Source: Clostridia bacterium (GTDB taxonomy: Bacteria > Bacillota > Clostridia > Oscillospirales > CAG-272). From it: a stretch of 32,575 bases of DNA. Below, piece by piece: positions 6,788 through 17,200 of this stretch. Every line of letters begins with the position of its first letter. Within the stretch, counting starts at the first letter, position 1. The stretch covers positions 1 to 32,575 of the forward strand of contig JAFULU010000267.1 in NCBI GenBank assembly GCA_017483125.1. The letters are read 5' to 3'. Under the pieces are notes generated by a model. It saw only the letters and a list, made by a program, of their open reading frames with translations, was not told the origin of the DNA and did no database searches. The translations under genes and the position numbers were made by a program.

Positions 6788-8071
6788 TTACTGATACACC
6801 GCGCAGGCGAAGAGCCAGGCGATGGCGGGATCCACGATCTTGTCGCCAAAGATGTCCAGATCCTCCGAGAAGTTCCACCAGCCCATGTAGTTCCCCGCGG
6901 TCTTGACCATGTCGGCCAGCTGGTCGTTCAGGGGCACCACGCCGTCCTCGTTGGCCACGGTCAGGTACTCGGCCACCAGCTCGTTGTAGCTGATGCGCTG
7001 ATCGAAGCTGCCGTCGTCATTGTAGAGGTAGGCGCAGATGCGGGTAGTGTCGCAGATGGTCTTGAAATCGGCCATGTAGGGGTTGGCGGAGGAGAGGCGG
7101 ATGAAGACCACGGGGCCGTCGGCGGTGCCAAGACGGTAGTAGCCGTCCTCACCCTTGACCACGGTCAGGGCGGGGTTGGTGACGTCCAGATCGGTCAGGG
7201 TGCCGTCGGTGACACCCTCGTAGGGCTTCAGGGCCTCGGCGGGGGCGGTGGGAATGACCCAAGGCTCGTCGTAGGGGGACTTGGGCACGTCGCCCGTGCG
7301 GGTGGCCTTGAACGTACAGCCGTTGCCCGTGCCCTCCAGACGGAAGACGAACTGGGCGGTGGTGTCGGGGGAATCACCCACGCTGCCCGCGGTGATGGCG
7401 AAGGTCACCTTGCCGTCCACGGTCTCCACGAGGGGGGACTCGAAAACGTTGATGGGCGAACCGTGATAGGAGAGAGCGACATCCTCACCCTCGCAGGTAA
7501 ACTCGTACATACCGGGACGGGAGGGAGTGAAGATGACGTAGGTGTAGTCGCCGCTGTTGTAGGGGACGAAGGCGGTACCCTCGCCCACGGTGGCGGCCTC
7601 GAAGCGGGCATAGTCGCCACCCTTCTTGGAGGGGGCGTTCAGAGGCTGGGTCTTGGTGGCGGCCTCAAAGACCGTCAGGATGATCTCGGGGGCCTCGGGG
7701 GACAGGACGGCGGCCTCGGTATCGAAGTGGAGCGCCTCTCCCGCGGGGGTCTCCACCAGGACGGTGTAGCTGCCCTCGGGGAGCTTGAAGGTGGCAAAGC
7801 CCGTGGGACCCACCACCTTGAAGGCGGCCTCGGTGCCGTCCTTCAGCACCTTGACGATGATGTCATGAGCGGGGGTGCCGTCGTGGTTCTGTACGGTGAC
7901 CTTGTAGGACACCTCGTTTTCGGGGGAAGTATCGGGATCGGTCGCGCCCTCGGTGCTTACGGGGGGCGTTTCCTCATCCCACGGAGCGTCCTTTTCGCAG
8001 GCGGTCAGGAGCAGGGAAGCACCCAGAAGACCCGCCAGCGCAAGGGCCGTATATCTGTGGATTCTACGCAT
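6788..8071 (-). CDS. Lipoprotein with transthyretin-like domain and shared C-terminal module
   Basis: This is a 427-residue secreted lipoprotein. The signal peptide ends in LLLTAC (C25), followed by an acidic/Thr-Pro linker. Residues 54-136 are a beta domain (SYKVTVQNHDGTPAHDIIVKV, then GPTGFATFKLPEGSYTVLVE) like those in its two operon partners. Residues about 150-260 are another beta-rich region (YTYVIFTPSRPGMYEFTCEGED) resembling a pre-peptidase C-terminal-like fold. Residues 307-409 carry a module (EDGYYRLGTADGPVVFIRL and VVPLNDQLADMVKTAGNYMG) also present twice in the next upstream protein. The start is ATG 8071, with AAGGAG 7 nt upstream; an in-frame TTG at 8095 lacks a matching site. 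No enzyme motif is visible, so it is probably a surface binding or assembly protein. Confidence 0.7.
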   Translation of the reverse strand: MRRIHRYTALALAGLLGASLLLTACEKDAPWDEETPPVSTEGATDPDTSPENEVSYKVTVQNHDGTPAHDIIVKVLKDGTEAAFKVVGPTGFATFKLPEGSYTVLVETPAGEALHFDTEAAVLSPEAPEIILTVFEAATKTQPLNAPSKKGGDYARFEAATVGEGTAFVPYNSGDYTYVIFTPSRPGMYEFTCEGEDVALSYHGSPINVFESPLVETVDGKVTFAITAGSVGDSPDTTAQFVFRLEGTGNGCTFKATRTGDVPKSPYDEPWVIPTAPAEALKPYEGVTDGTLTDLDVTNPALTVVKGEDGYYRLGTADGPVVFIRLSSANPYMADFKTICDTTRICAYLYNDDGSFDQRISYNELVAEYLTVANEDGVVPLNDQLADMVKTAGNYMGWWNFSEDLDIFGDKIVDPAIAWLFACAVYQ

Positions 8072-8078
8072 AGGAAGT

Positions 8079-8084
8079 CTCCTT
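8079..8084 (-). promoter_or_regulatory. Ribosome-binding site fixing the start at 8071
   Basis: AAGGAG on the minus strand lies 7 nt before ATG 8071. It decides against the longer TTG-initiated reading from 8095. A small 6-bp hairpin (8089-8103) lies just upstream. Confidence 0.75.
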
Positions 8085-8125
8085 TTTCTCAACAATGTGT
8101 TGATTTCTTAACGGACAGTTGAAAA

Positions 8126-10963
8126 TCACGCACCCAGGTGCTGGTAGTAGTAGCAGAGCTTAGCCCAGGAGAAGTCCACACCGGCGAAGGTGTACTTGTC
8201 CATGAGGGTCTGGAGCAGCTCGGCCAGACGGGCGTCCACGGGGACACAGCCCTCCAACTCGGGATGATCCTCGGAGGCGGGGATCTTCTTCTCCAGGTAG
8301 GCAGTGATGTCGGCGGTGAGATCCTGGCCGCGGCCGTGGGTCTTGCCCGCCAGCACCTCGTCCAGCTTGTAGATCTCGGCCAGCTCCTCAAACTCCTCAC
8401 CCCAGATCTCGCGGAGCTTGTCCTTGGTACCGTCGCCGTAGAGAGCCATGTAGTTGAGGATCTCCTGATCCGACTCGGTGACGGCGAAGTTGAAGGCACG
8501 GCGCCCGATCATATCCTCAATGGAGTGGGAGAACACGGCGGTCAGACCGACGAAGTCGGCGTAGATGACCGAGCCGAGGGAGCCGTCCTCGCGGAGCTCG
8601 TGGTAGTAGCCGTCATCCCCCATGGCGATCTGGATGCCGCCCGAGAGGATCTCGGCGTTCTCGCCCAGACCGTCCTCCACGATCTCACCGTCGGGGAAGG
8701 TGAAGTAGCCGGGGGCACAGACCGTGAAGTGGTCGTAGGACTCACCGAGGAACTCCAGATCAAAGGTGAAGCCGCCCACCTGGTAGACGTCGTAGAAGGC
8801 GATGTCGATATAGTAGTCGCGGCCGGCCTCGAAGTAGACCACCATGGAGAGGTTGACGGGATCGTAGTACATACGCTCGCCGCCCTCGTGGACGTAGTAC
8901 TCGGTGCGGTCGGCGTTGAAGATCCAGCCGTCCACCTGCCACTCACTGTCGGAGGTGATGCGGTAGGCGCCCGAACGCTCGGGGATGAACTTGTAGAGGA
9001 GACCGCGGGGCATGATCACACGGTCGTAGTAAACGTAGTTGTCGGGGCCCTCCACGGCGGTGTAGGCGGCGTAGGTAGCCAGACCGCGGATGGGATCGTC
9101 CAGTTGGGCGCCGTTCGTACCGTAGGCGTCGTAGTAGGAGCACATCTGCAGCCACTGGTTGGGGTTGTCGGTCTCCAGACCGATGGACTGCGCCACGATC
9201 TCCAGAAGCTCCTTCAGCTCGGCGTTGACCGAGCACAGGCCGTAGATGGAGGCGTTGGAGGCGTAATTGCAGTACTCCACCAGCTCCTCGTAGTAGTTGA
9301 CGCCGTTCAGCACGATCTGACCGTTGTAGGCGTGGGTGAAGATGGGATCGTTGGAGAACTGGGTGCCCTTCATGAGGTTGACCAGCAGAAGGGGACCGTT
9401 CTTGTCGCCAACGTGCCAGAGTCCGTCCTCCTCGTTGAACACGGGGGTGATGTACTCCTGATAGCCGAAGCCGTCGGCGGCGGGCTTGGTGGCGGCGTTG
9501 CGGGGGATATAGGTGGGGACGTCAATATCGGATTCCTTGACCACGCGGAGGTTTTTCAGGTAGACGGTGTCGTCGCCCGCGGTGTCGGAGGAGTCCTTGG
9601 AGTAGCAGAAGGCGACCTCGTAAACCCCGTCCTCCTTGGCCACGAAGGTGTAGCAGGTGTTCCACTTGTCAGACTCACCCGAGATCTGGTAGATATCCTT
9701 GGCGTCCACCAGCATATAGAGGATGTCGGCACCCTGCTCACTGGAGGCCCAGTAGTCGAAGGCCAGAGCCTCACCTGCCTTCAGGGTCACGTCGGCGTAC
9801 ATGATGGAGAAGCTGCCGTCGCGGCCGCTGTTGGCGGGGACGATGACGGACTCCCCGTCCTTTTCCTTAATGATGAAGGGCCAGTACATATCGGCGTTCT
9901 TGTCCTCGGTCTCGGGGCGGTAGGTGACGGTGATCTCACCCTTGTTGAAGACCCCCGCGATCTCGTCGGAGGAGGGCATGGAGACGTTGGGCTTCTCGGC
10001 GGGCATGAGCTCGTCCAGGCTGTGGAAGAGCTTCTGCTCGTAGTTCTCGGCGGTGAAGTGGTCGAACATGGCCACGAAGGGAGCCTCGCTGACGATACCG
10101 CCTGCCTCGATCATGCAGATGACGCCGTAGCGGTCCACCAGGATCGAGGTGGGATAGCCCTGGAGGTTGAAGGCGGGGCCCATGTTGGTGTAATCCTTGG
10201 CCATGGGGAAGGACAGGCCGCCGGTAGCGCCCTCACCCACGTAATCGTCGTAGAAGCGGTCCTTGAAGGCCTTGATGCCTTCCTCGGAGTCGCCCTTGAG
10301 GGTGGAGTGGTTCAGAGCCACGATCTCGATCTTGTCCTTATACTGCTGATAGACGGCGTCCATGTAGGGGAACTCCTTGACGCACCAGGAGCAGGTGGTG
10401 TACCAGAAGTTGATGAGCACCATGTCCTTGGTTTTCAGGAGCTCCGAGAGCTTCTGGGTGTTGCCGTCGGAGTCCACCACGGAAAAGTCCCGCATGACGT
10501 CGCCCAGCTGGTAGGACTTACCGCTGTGGTCGGTGCTGTCGATGACACCCGAGGTGAGGGTGATCTCGGTATCCATGCCCGTCAGGGGGTAGCAGGTCTC
10601 GGTTTGGTAGCCCTCGGGCTGACCCGACAGGACGGCTACGTAGCCCTGGGATGCCTTGAGGCTGATCTTGGCCTCGCCCAGAGCGTCGGTGGTAGAGTAG
10701 TTGACCAGGTCATCCAGGGTGTCGTCGGCGTAGACGTAGACGTTGACGCCCGTAAGAGGCAGACCGCCCGCCGACTTGACCTTGACCGAGAAGTCCAGCT
10801 TGGTGTCACTGCTGTCGGGCCGGGACTCGGGAGGGTTGGTGGCGGAGTTGGTGGTTTCGTCCGTGGTCTCGCCGCTGTCGGGGCCCGTCTGGCAGGAAGC
10901 CAGGACCGAGACCAGCATCAGCATGGCCAGAAGCAGGGCGAGGGGCTTGCGCAGGTTCTTCAT
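8126..10963 (-). CDS. Large lipoprotein with TlpA-like thioredoxin domain and duplicated C-terminal module
   Basis: This is a 945-residue secreted lipoprotein. The signal peptide ends in LASC (C24). A Thr/Ser-rich linker leads to a transthyretin-like domain (about 56-140). A TlpA/AhpC-type redoxin domain (about 150-315) has INFWYTTCSWC (C191, C194), then GGLSFPMAKD and the cis-Pro loop GYPTSILVDRYG. Residues about 340-480 look like a carbohydrate-binding-type jelly roll (SGRDGSFSIMYADVTLKAGEALAFDYW). The C-terminal half carries two copies of a module (about 509-615 and 782-944) also found in the 427-residue partner. Start: ATG 10963 with AGGAG 7 nt upstream. It heads the minus operon behind its own promoter and faces the ferredoxin-TlpA gene across a shared terminator. 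I infer an extracytoplasmic thiol-disulfide partner of that membrane electron-transfer protein. Confidence 0.8.
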   Translation of the reverse strand: MKNLRKPLALLLAMLMLVSVLASCQTGPDSGETTDETTNSATNPPESRPDSSDTKLDFSVKVKSAGGLPLTGVNVYVYADDTLDDLVNYSTTDALGEAKISLKASQGYVAVLSGQPEGYQTETCYPLTGMDTEITLTSGVIDSTDHSGKSYQLGDVMRDFSVVDSDGNTQKLSELLKTKDMVLINFWYTTCSWCVKEFPYMDAVYQQYKDKIEIVALNHSTLKGDSEEGIKAFKDRFYDDYVGEGATGGLSFPMAKDYTNMGPAFNLQGYPTSILVDRYGVICMIEAGGIVSEAPFVAMFDHFTAENYEQKLFHSLDELMPAEKPNVSMPSSDEIAGVFNKGEITVTYRPETEDKNADMYWPFIIKEKDGESVIVPANSGRDGSFSIMYADVTLKAGEALAFDYWASSEQGADILYMLVDAKDIYQISGESDKWNTCYTFVAKEDGVYEVAFCYSKDSSDTAGDDTVYLKNLRVVKESDIDVPTYIPRNAATKPAADGFGYQEYITPVFNEEDGLWHVGDKNGPLLLVNLMKGTQFSNDPIFTHAYNGQIVLNGVNYYEELVEYCNYASNASIYGLCSVNAELKELLEIVAQSIGLETDNPNQWLQMCSYYDAYGTNGAQLDDPIRGLATYAAYTAVEGPDNYVYYDRVIMPRGLLYKFIPERSGAYRITSDSEWQVDGWIFNADRTEYYVHEGGERMYYDPVNLSMVVYFEAGRDYYIDIAFYDVYQVGGFTFDLEFLGESYDHFTVCAPGYFTFPDGEIVEDGLGENAEILSGGIQIAMGDDGYYHELREDGSLGSVIYADFVGLTAVFSHSIEDMIGRRAFNFAVTESDQEILNYMALYGDGTKDKLREIWGEEFEELAEIYKLDEVLAGKTHGRGQDLTADITAYLEKKIPASEDHPELEGCVPVDARLAELLQTLMDKYTFAGVDFSWAKLCYYYQHLGA

Positions 10964-11036
10964 ATTGGTTCTCCTATTGGGAATTTTGTTCGCATGAAAC
11001 TTGTCTTTTACAAAGGGGCATAGAACAACATGATAT

Positions 11037-11065
11037 AGCATACCACAAGTTTCGGGAAAAATCAA
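11037..11065 (-). promoter_or_regulatory. Promoter for the lipoprotein operon
   Basis: On the minus strand, TTGATT (11065-11060) and TATGCT (11042-11037) are 17 nt apart and lie 74 nt upstream of ATG 10963. The 240-nt intergenic space also holds the divergent protease promoter. Confidence 0.55.
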
Positions 11066-11115
11066 GGGGGTTCACGAATTTTTTATATTTAAGGATATAT
11101 GTTTACAATTTGCTC

Positions 11116-11144
11116 TTGAATTGTCCACGATAATATGGTAAAAT
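11116..11144 (+). promoter_or_regulatory. Promoter for the protease-peptide transporter operon
   Basis: TTGAAT (11116-11121) and TAAAAT (11139-11144) are 17 nt apart. The predicted start of transcription (about 11151) leaves ATG 11156 without room for a ribosome-binding site, supporting ATG 11204. No other promoter was found down to the end of the transporter genes. Confidence 0.6.
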
Positions 11145-11203
11145 ACTGATTACTCATGGACATTTTTATTTATAGAAAAAACACACTTGGAAAGGTAAGC
11201 AAT

Positions 11204-14200
11204 ATGATCGCAAAAACTCCCCAAAAAATGGCCGGGATCCGTCTTCTTACGGTGATCCTGGCGGCTGTCATGGTGCTGTCCGCTGCCGCCGCCGTTGTGG
11301 CGTGGCTCATCCCCGGCAGTACGGCGAACGGAGGAGGCATCCGCCCTCTGGAGGGCAACCTCATCTCCAACCGTGACCAGTATCTGGACAGCTCCGTCAT
11401 GTATAAGCTGCCCGAGACCGTCAAGGAGACCGACGAAATATCGGTCATCGTGGAGGTCAAGGAAAAATCCCTTCTGGAGCAGTATCCCGGGGCCTCCTCG
11501 GGCATGACCTTCACCGAATACGCGCAGTCCGATGAGGCCGCCGCGGTCCGCGCTCGCATCAATGCCGAGAAGCAGACCCTTCTGGCCGACTTCGATAAGG
11601 CTGAGGTCAAGTACGCGCTGGGTAAGCAGTACTCCAACGTCCTCGGCGGCTTTGAGATCCTCATCAAGGCCGGCGATTTCGAGACCGTCGCCAGAACCGT
11701 GGGCAACCGCGGCACCACCATCATCGGTGAGGTCTACAAGCCCGAGGAGACCAAGTCCGTAGGCACCCAGCTGGTGGAGAACACCGTCAACGTCTACGAC
11801 ACGGATATCTTCAACAGCTCCAATTTCCGGTACGACGGCACCGGCACCGTGGTGGCGGTTCTGGATACGGGTCTGGACTACTACCACTCCGCCTTCTCCC
11901 TGGCCAACTTCACCGCCGACAGAAGCAAGCTGGGTCTGACCTTTGAGGAGGTCACCGCTCTGGTGGACGGTACCCGCGCCGCGGGTATGCAGTCGGGTCT
12001 GACCGCCTCGGACGTCTACATCAACGAGAAGATCCCCTACAGCTTTGACTACGCCGACGGGGACTCCGACGTGTACCCCATCTCCAGCAACCACGGTACC
12101 CACGTGGCGGGTATCATCGCGGGCCGTGACGATACCATCACGGGTGTGGCCCCCAACGCCCAGCTGGTCATCATGAAGACCTTCTCGGACGTGGAAACCT
12201 CGGCAAGATCCGCCTGGATCCTCGCCGCTCTGGATGACTGCGTGGTTCTGGGCGTGGACGTCATCAATATGTCTCTGGGTACCGATTGCGGCTTCTCCCG
12301 CGAGCAGGACAAGGAGGCCATCTCGGGTGTGTACGACCGCATCCGCGCCGCGGGCATCTCCATCGTGGCCGCCGCCTCCAACAGCTACAACTCCACCTTC
12401 TCCTCCGAGAAGAACGGTAACCTGGGTCTGACCTCCAACCCCGACTCGGCTACCGTCGGCTCTCCCTCCACCTATAAGGGTGCCCTGTCCGTCGCCTCCA
12501 TCAGCGGCGTCAAGACCCCCTACCTCATGTACGGTGAGACCATCATCTACTTCCTGGAGGCCTCCGACCGCGTGTCCGAGGAGAAGAAGTTCTACGACGA
12601 CCTGCTCCCCGAGGGCGTGGACGAGATGGAGATCGAGTACGTGACCATCCCCGGCGCGGGCCGCTCTGCCGACTATACCGGTATTGACGTCAAGGGCAAG
12701 ATCGCCCTGGTCGCCCGCGGCTCCACCACCTTTGAGGAAAAGGCCAACGTGGCCCAGGAAAAGGGTGCCGCCGGTATCATCATCTATAACAACGTATCGG
12801 GTGACATCAAGATGAACGTGGGTGACACCACCATCGCCGTGGCCTCCATCCGTCAGGACGACGGTGAGATGCTGGCCGCCGCGGGTAAGGGTGTCCTCTC
12901 GGTCAAGCGCTCCCAGACTTCGGGCCCCTTCATGTCCGACTTCTCCTCCTGGGGCCCCACTCCCGACCTTCAGCTCAAGCCCGAGATCACCGCGCACGGC
13001 GGTTCCATCCTCTCGGCTGTGCCCGGTCAGGACTACGACCGCATCTCGGGTACCTCCATGGCTACCCCCAATATGTCGGGTGTGACCGCTCTGCTCCGTC
13101 AGTATGTCAAGGCCAGCTTCCCCGATAAGGCCGACGACCCCGTGGCTGTCACCGCCTTCGTCAATCAGCTCCTCATGTCCACCACGGACATCGTCTACAA
13201 CACCAACGGCCTGCCCTACTCCCCCCGTAAGCAGGGCGCGGGTCTGGCCAATCTGGTGAATTCCGCCGCCACCCCCGCCTTCATCCGTACCTACGACCGC
13301 AAGACGGGCGAGGTCATGGATAAGTCCAAGATCGAGCTGGGTGACGATCCCGCCAAGACCGGTACCTACGTTCTCAAGTTCGCCATCGTCAACTTCGGCT
13401 CCACTGCCCTGACCTACGACGTCTCGGCCATCGTCATGACCGAGGGTGTCAGCGAGACCAAGACCAATCAGGGTGAGACCACCGTTACCGAGCAGGGCTA
13501 CATCCTGGACGGCGCTACCGTTACGGTCACCTCCTGCACCGGCGGCACCGCCTCGGGCAATACCGTTACCGTCCCCGCGGGCAAGGATGCCGAGCTGACG
13601 GTGACCGTTACCCTCAGCGACGCCGACAAGAAGTACATGAACGACTCCTTTGAGAACGGTATGTACGTGGAGGGCTTCGTGACCCTCACCGCCAAGGAGG
13701 GAACCACCGTCAACCTGAGCGCTCCCTACCTGGCCTTCTACGGCGACTGGACCGAGGCTCCCATTCTGGACCTGGACTACTTCCAGACCAACAAGGACGA
13801 GCTGGACGATTCCATCGACCTGCTGGACAAGACTCTGCCCGACGCCTACGCCACCCGTCCCATCGGCCGCGTGGAGGGCGACTACGTCAGCTACCTCGGC
13901 TCCTACTACTTCGTGCAGAATCCCGCCGACAAGAAGATCGCCGCCGACCGCAAGTACATATCCCTTTCCAATCAGGTGGGCGCGGTCAACTCCCTGGAGT
14001 ACATCTGGGCGGGTCTGCTCCGTAACGTCAAGAAGGCGGTCATCACCGTCACCGATAACGCAACGGGCGAGGTGGTCTACGAGACCGTGGACGAGAATAT
14101 CCGTAAGTCCTACAGCAACGGCGCGTCCATTTTCCCCGCCAACATCGACGTGAAGTTCTCGGCCATTGATCAGGCTCTGAAGAACAATACCGCCTATACC

Positions 14201-17200
14201 GTCACCGTCAAGACCTACATGGACTACGACCGCGACGGTGCCGATACCAACGACAACAACACCTTTACCTTCCCCGTTGTCACCGACTTCCAGGCCCCCG
14301 CCGTCACCGACTGCGAGTTCTACACCGAGTACGACAAGTCGGCCAAGAAGACCCGCCTCTTCGCCAAGATGTCGGTCTACGACAACCACTACGCCATGTG
14401 TATGCAGGTGGGCTACGTCACCCAGGAGACCGACGGCTACATGATCAAGGCCTTCGACCGCTACCTGACCCCCATCTACTCCGAGGCCAACTCCACCACC
14501 ACGGTCATCTACGAGCTGACCGACTACGTGGACGAGATCCGCATGGGCGCGGCCAACAAGAATTGCATCACCGTGGTCACCTACGACTACGCCCTGAACA
14601 CCGCCGCCTACGAGATCCCCCTGCCCGACGATTACACCGACTTCTACTTCACCGAGTCCGAGCTGACTCTGTCCCCCAACGAGGTCTACGACCTCAAGCC
14701 TCTGGTCTACCCCAACACCCAGTGGCCCGAGCTTCTGGAGTACTACTCCGCCAACATGGACGTGGCCAACGTGGTGGGTGACAAGCTGGTGGCTATTGCC
14801 CCCGGTGTGTCCCGCATCGTGGCCCGCGACCCCGTGACCAAGAAGACCGCCTCCTTTACCCTGACCGTGCGGGGCGAGGGGGACGAGGGCTACGTGCGCT
14901 ACGACAAGCCCGTGGCCGAGAACTTTACCCTGACGGGCTACCTCGTGGATAAGGCCTACTATATGCTCTCCAACGAGGAGCGTGAGATCGGTATGACCGG
15001 CGACGAGATGAAGTTCGTGGGCGAGAACTACGGTCTCTCCATGTACCCCTCCGAGGCCGTCACCCTGAACTACCGTCTGGACGCCTACTTCCCCGAGGAC
15101 ACCAAGGTGGTGTTCGAGTCCTCCAACGAGAACATCGTGACCGTGGACGAAAACGGTAAGATCACCGCCGTGGCCGAGGGCTTTGCCTCCATTTCGGTGA
15201 AGGTGCTCATGGACGAAAAGGCCACCTACTTCTCCAAGTCGGTCAGCATCAGCGTCAAGAATCCCTACATCACCACAGGCCCCTCCCTGACCCACTACTT
15301 CGGTCTGGGCGGCGTGGTCAAGCTTCCCGAGTCTCTGGCCATCACCGAGATCGGTCAGTACGCCTTCTCCAACTTTGAGTATATCAATAAGGATGAAAAC
15401 GACGAGATCTCCGAGGACGATCCCGCCTACACCAAGATCTGGTACATCGGTGACGACACCGTGGAGGAGGTCATTATCCCCGAGGGTGTCAAGACCATCG
15501 GTCCCTACGCCTTCGCCAATCTGACCGCCCTCAAGCGGGTGGTCCTGCCCTCCACGCTGGAGAAGATCGACAAGGGTGCCTTCTACGGCTGTACCGCCCT
15601 GAAGACCGTCGAGGGTATCGAGCACGTCAAGTTCATCAACCGCAACGCCTTCGCGGGCTGTGCGCTGGAGGGAACCATCTCGCTGGATAACCTCGTGGCC
15701 ATGGCGGACTACGCCTTCTTCGGGAACGCCTACCTGAAGGGTGTGGCCCTCTCCGCCAAGACCCAGTCGGTGGGTGCCTACGCCTTTGCCGACAACAAGT
15801 CCCTGACCTCGGTGGAGATCCCCGCCGAGATCATCAAGCTGGGCCGCTACGCCTTCTCTGGCTGTGAGTTCCTGCCCACCATCTCCCTCAACGCCGCCGT
15901 GGTGCCCGCAGGTGCCTTTGACGGCTGTAAGGCCCTGACCTCGGTGACCCTGGGTAAGGACGTAGCCGTTATCGGTGAGTACGCCTTCCGCGGCACCGCC
16001 CTGGATTCCTTCACCGTGGCCGAGGGCAACACCGCCTTCACGGTGCAGGCAGGGAAGCCTTACCTCTTAAATAAGGAAGGAAACACCCTCGCCCTGGTGG
16101 CTCCCGGTGTCAAGGGCAGCTTTGAGCTGACCGATTCCAAGGTCACCGCCATCGGTACGGGTGCCTTCTCGGGCAACCGCCAGATCACCGCCATCAGGAT
16201 GCCTCAGGTCACCGTGGTCGGCGACTACGCCTTCGCCGATCTCCGCAATCTGGAGACCCTGACCCTGGGCAAGCTGACCTCCATCGGCAGCCACGCCTTC
16301 TACCACACCGCCATCAAGACCACCCCCGATCTCTCGGGCGTGTCGGTCATCGGTGACTACGCCTTCGCTCACTCGGCTCTGGAGAGTCTGGTGATCCCCG
16401 ACGGCATGACCCTGGGCGAGTCCTCCTTCCGCGAGTGCAAGTCCCTGAAGTCGGTCACCATCGGCAACAACGTCACCATCGGTGATTCCGCCTTCCGTCT
16501 GGATATCGACACCAACTTCACCACCTCCTCCTACAAGGTGGAGGACAAGGCTCTGTACTACTACATCCTCACCTCCCCCATGACCGAGCTGACCATCGGT
16601 GAGAACGCCGTCATCGGTCACTCCGCCTTCTTCGGCGCGTCCAAGCTGGAGAGCGTGACCCTGGGCAAGGGGGCCGTCATCGGTGACTGCGCCTTCTACA
16701 ACAACGACTCCCTGAAGACCATGGATCTCTCGGGCGTCACCTCCATCGGTGAGTCTGCCTTCAGCTGCGATATGCTGGGCATCTTCGTGAACAGCGCCAT
16801 GACGTCCCAGTTCTACGACGAGAAGGGGAACTACATCTACCGCTTCTACGCCGCTGATCTGGAGTCGGTGGATCTGGCCTCGGCCACCTCCCTCGGTGCC
16901 AACGCCTTTGCCCAGTGCCGTAAGCTCAAGAGCGTGAAGCTGGGCGAGGGTCTGACCCATATTCCCGACCAGGCCTTCTTCTACTGCGAGGTGCTGGAGG
17001 ACTTCGACTTTGCCGACGTGGTGTCGGTGGGCTCCAACGCCTTCAATAACACCGCTCTGAAGAATCCCGATCTCTCCCGTCTGGAGACCGTGGGCAAGTA
17101 TGCCTTCGTCTACAACGAGGAGATGACCGAGGTCACCCTGAATCCCAACGGCGTCAAGCTGGAGGAGGGTGCTTTCTCCTACTGCACCGCGCTGGCTATC

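Noticed and set aside
8072..8095. Longer start (TTG at 8095) for the 427-residue lipoprotein
   Set aside because: AAGGAG lies at ideal distance from ATG 8071, inside the longer version, and the lipoprotein signal peptide is normal from 8071.
10964..11065. N-terminal extension of the 945-residue lipoprotein up to 11065
   Set aside because: The extension spans the predicted promoter and lacks a start context. ATG 10963 has AGGAG and gives a standard signal peptide.
11156..11203. ATG 11156 as start of the giant protease
   Set aside because: It is only 12 nt beyond the -10 box, leaving no ribosome-binding site; ATG 11204 has GGAAAGG.
11150..15625. A 1491-codon open frame on the minus strand opposite the giant protease gene
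   Set aside because: Its translation is Gly/Val/His-rich low-complexity sequence with no domain, start site or promoter. It exists because C-ending codons on the plus strand rarely give stops in the antisense frame. The same applies to long antisense frames at 16067-19633, 20051-22315, 26225-29704, 29976-32027 and 8138-11023.
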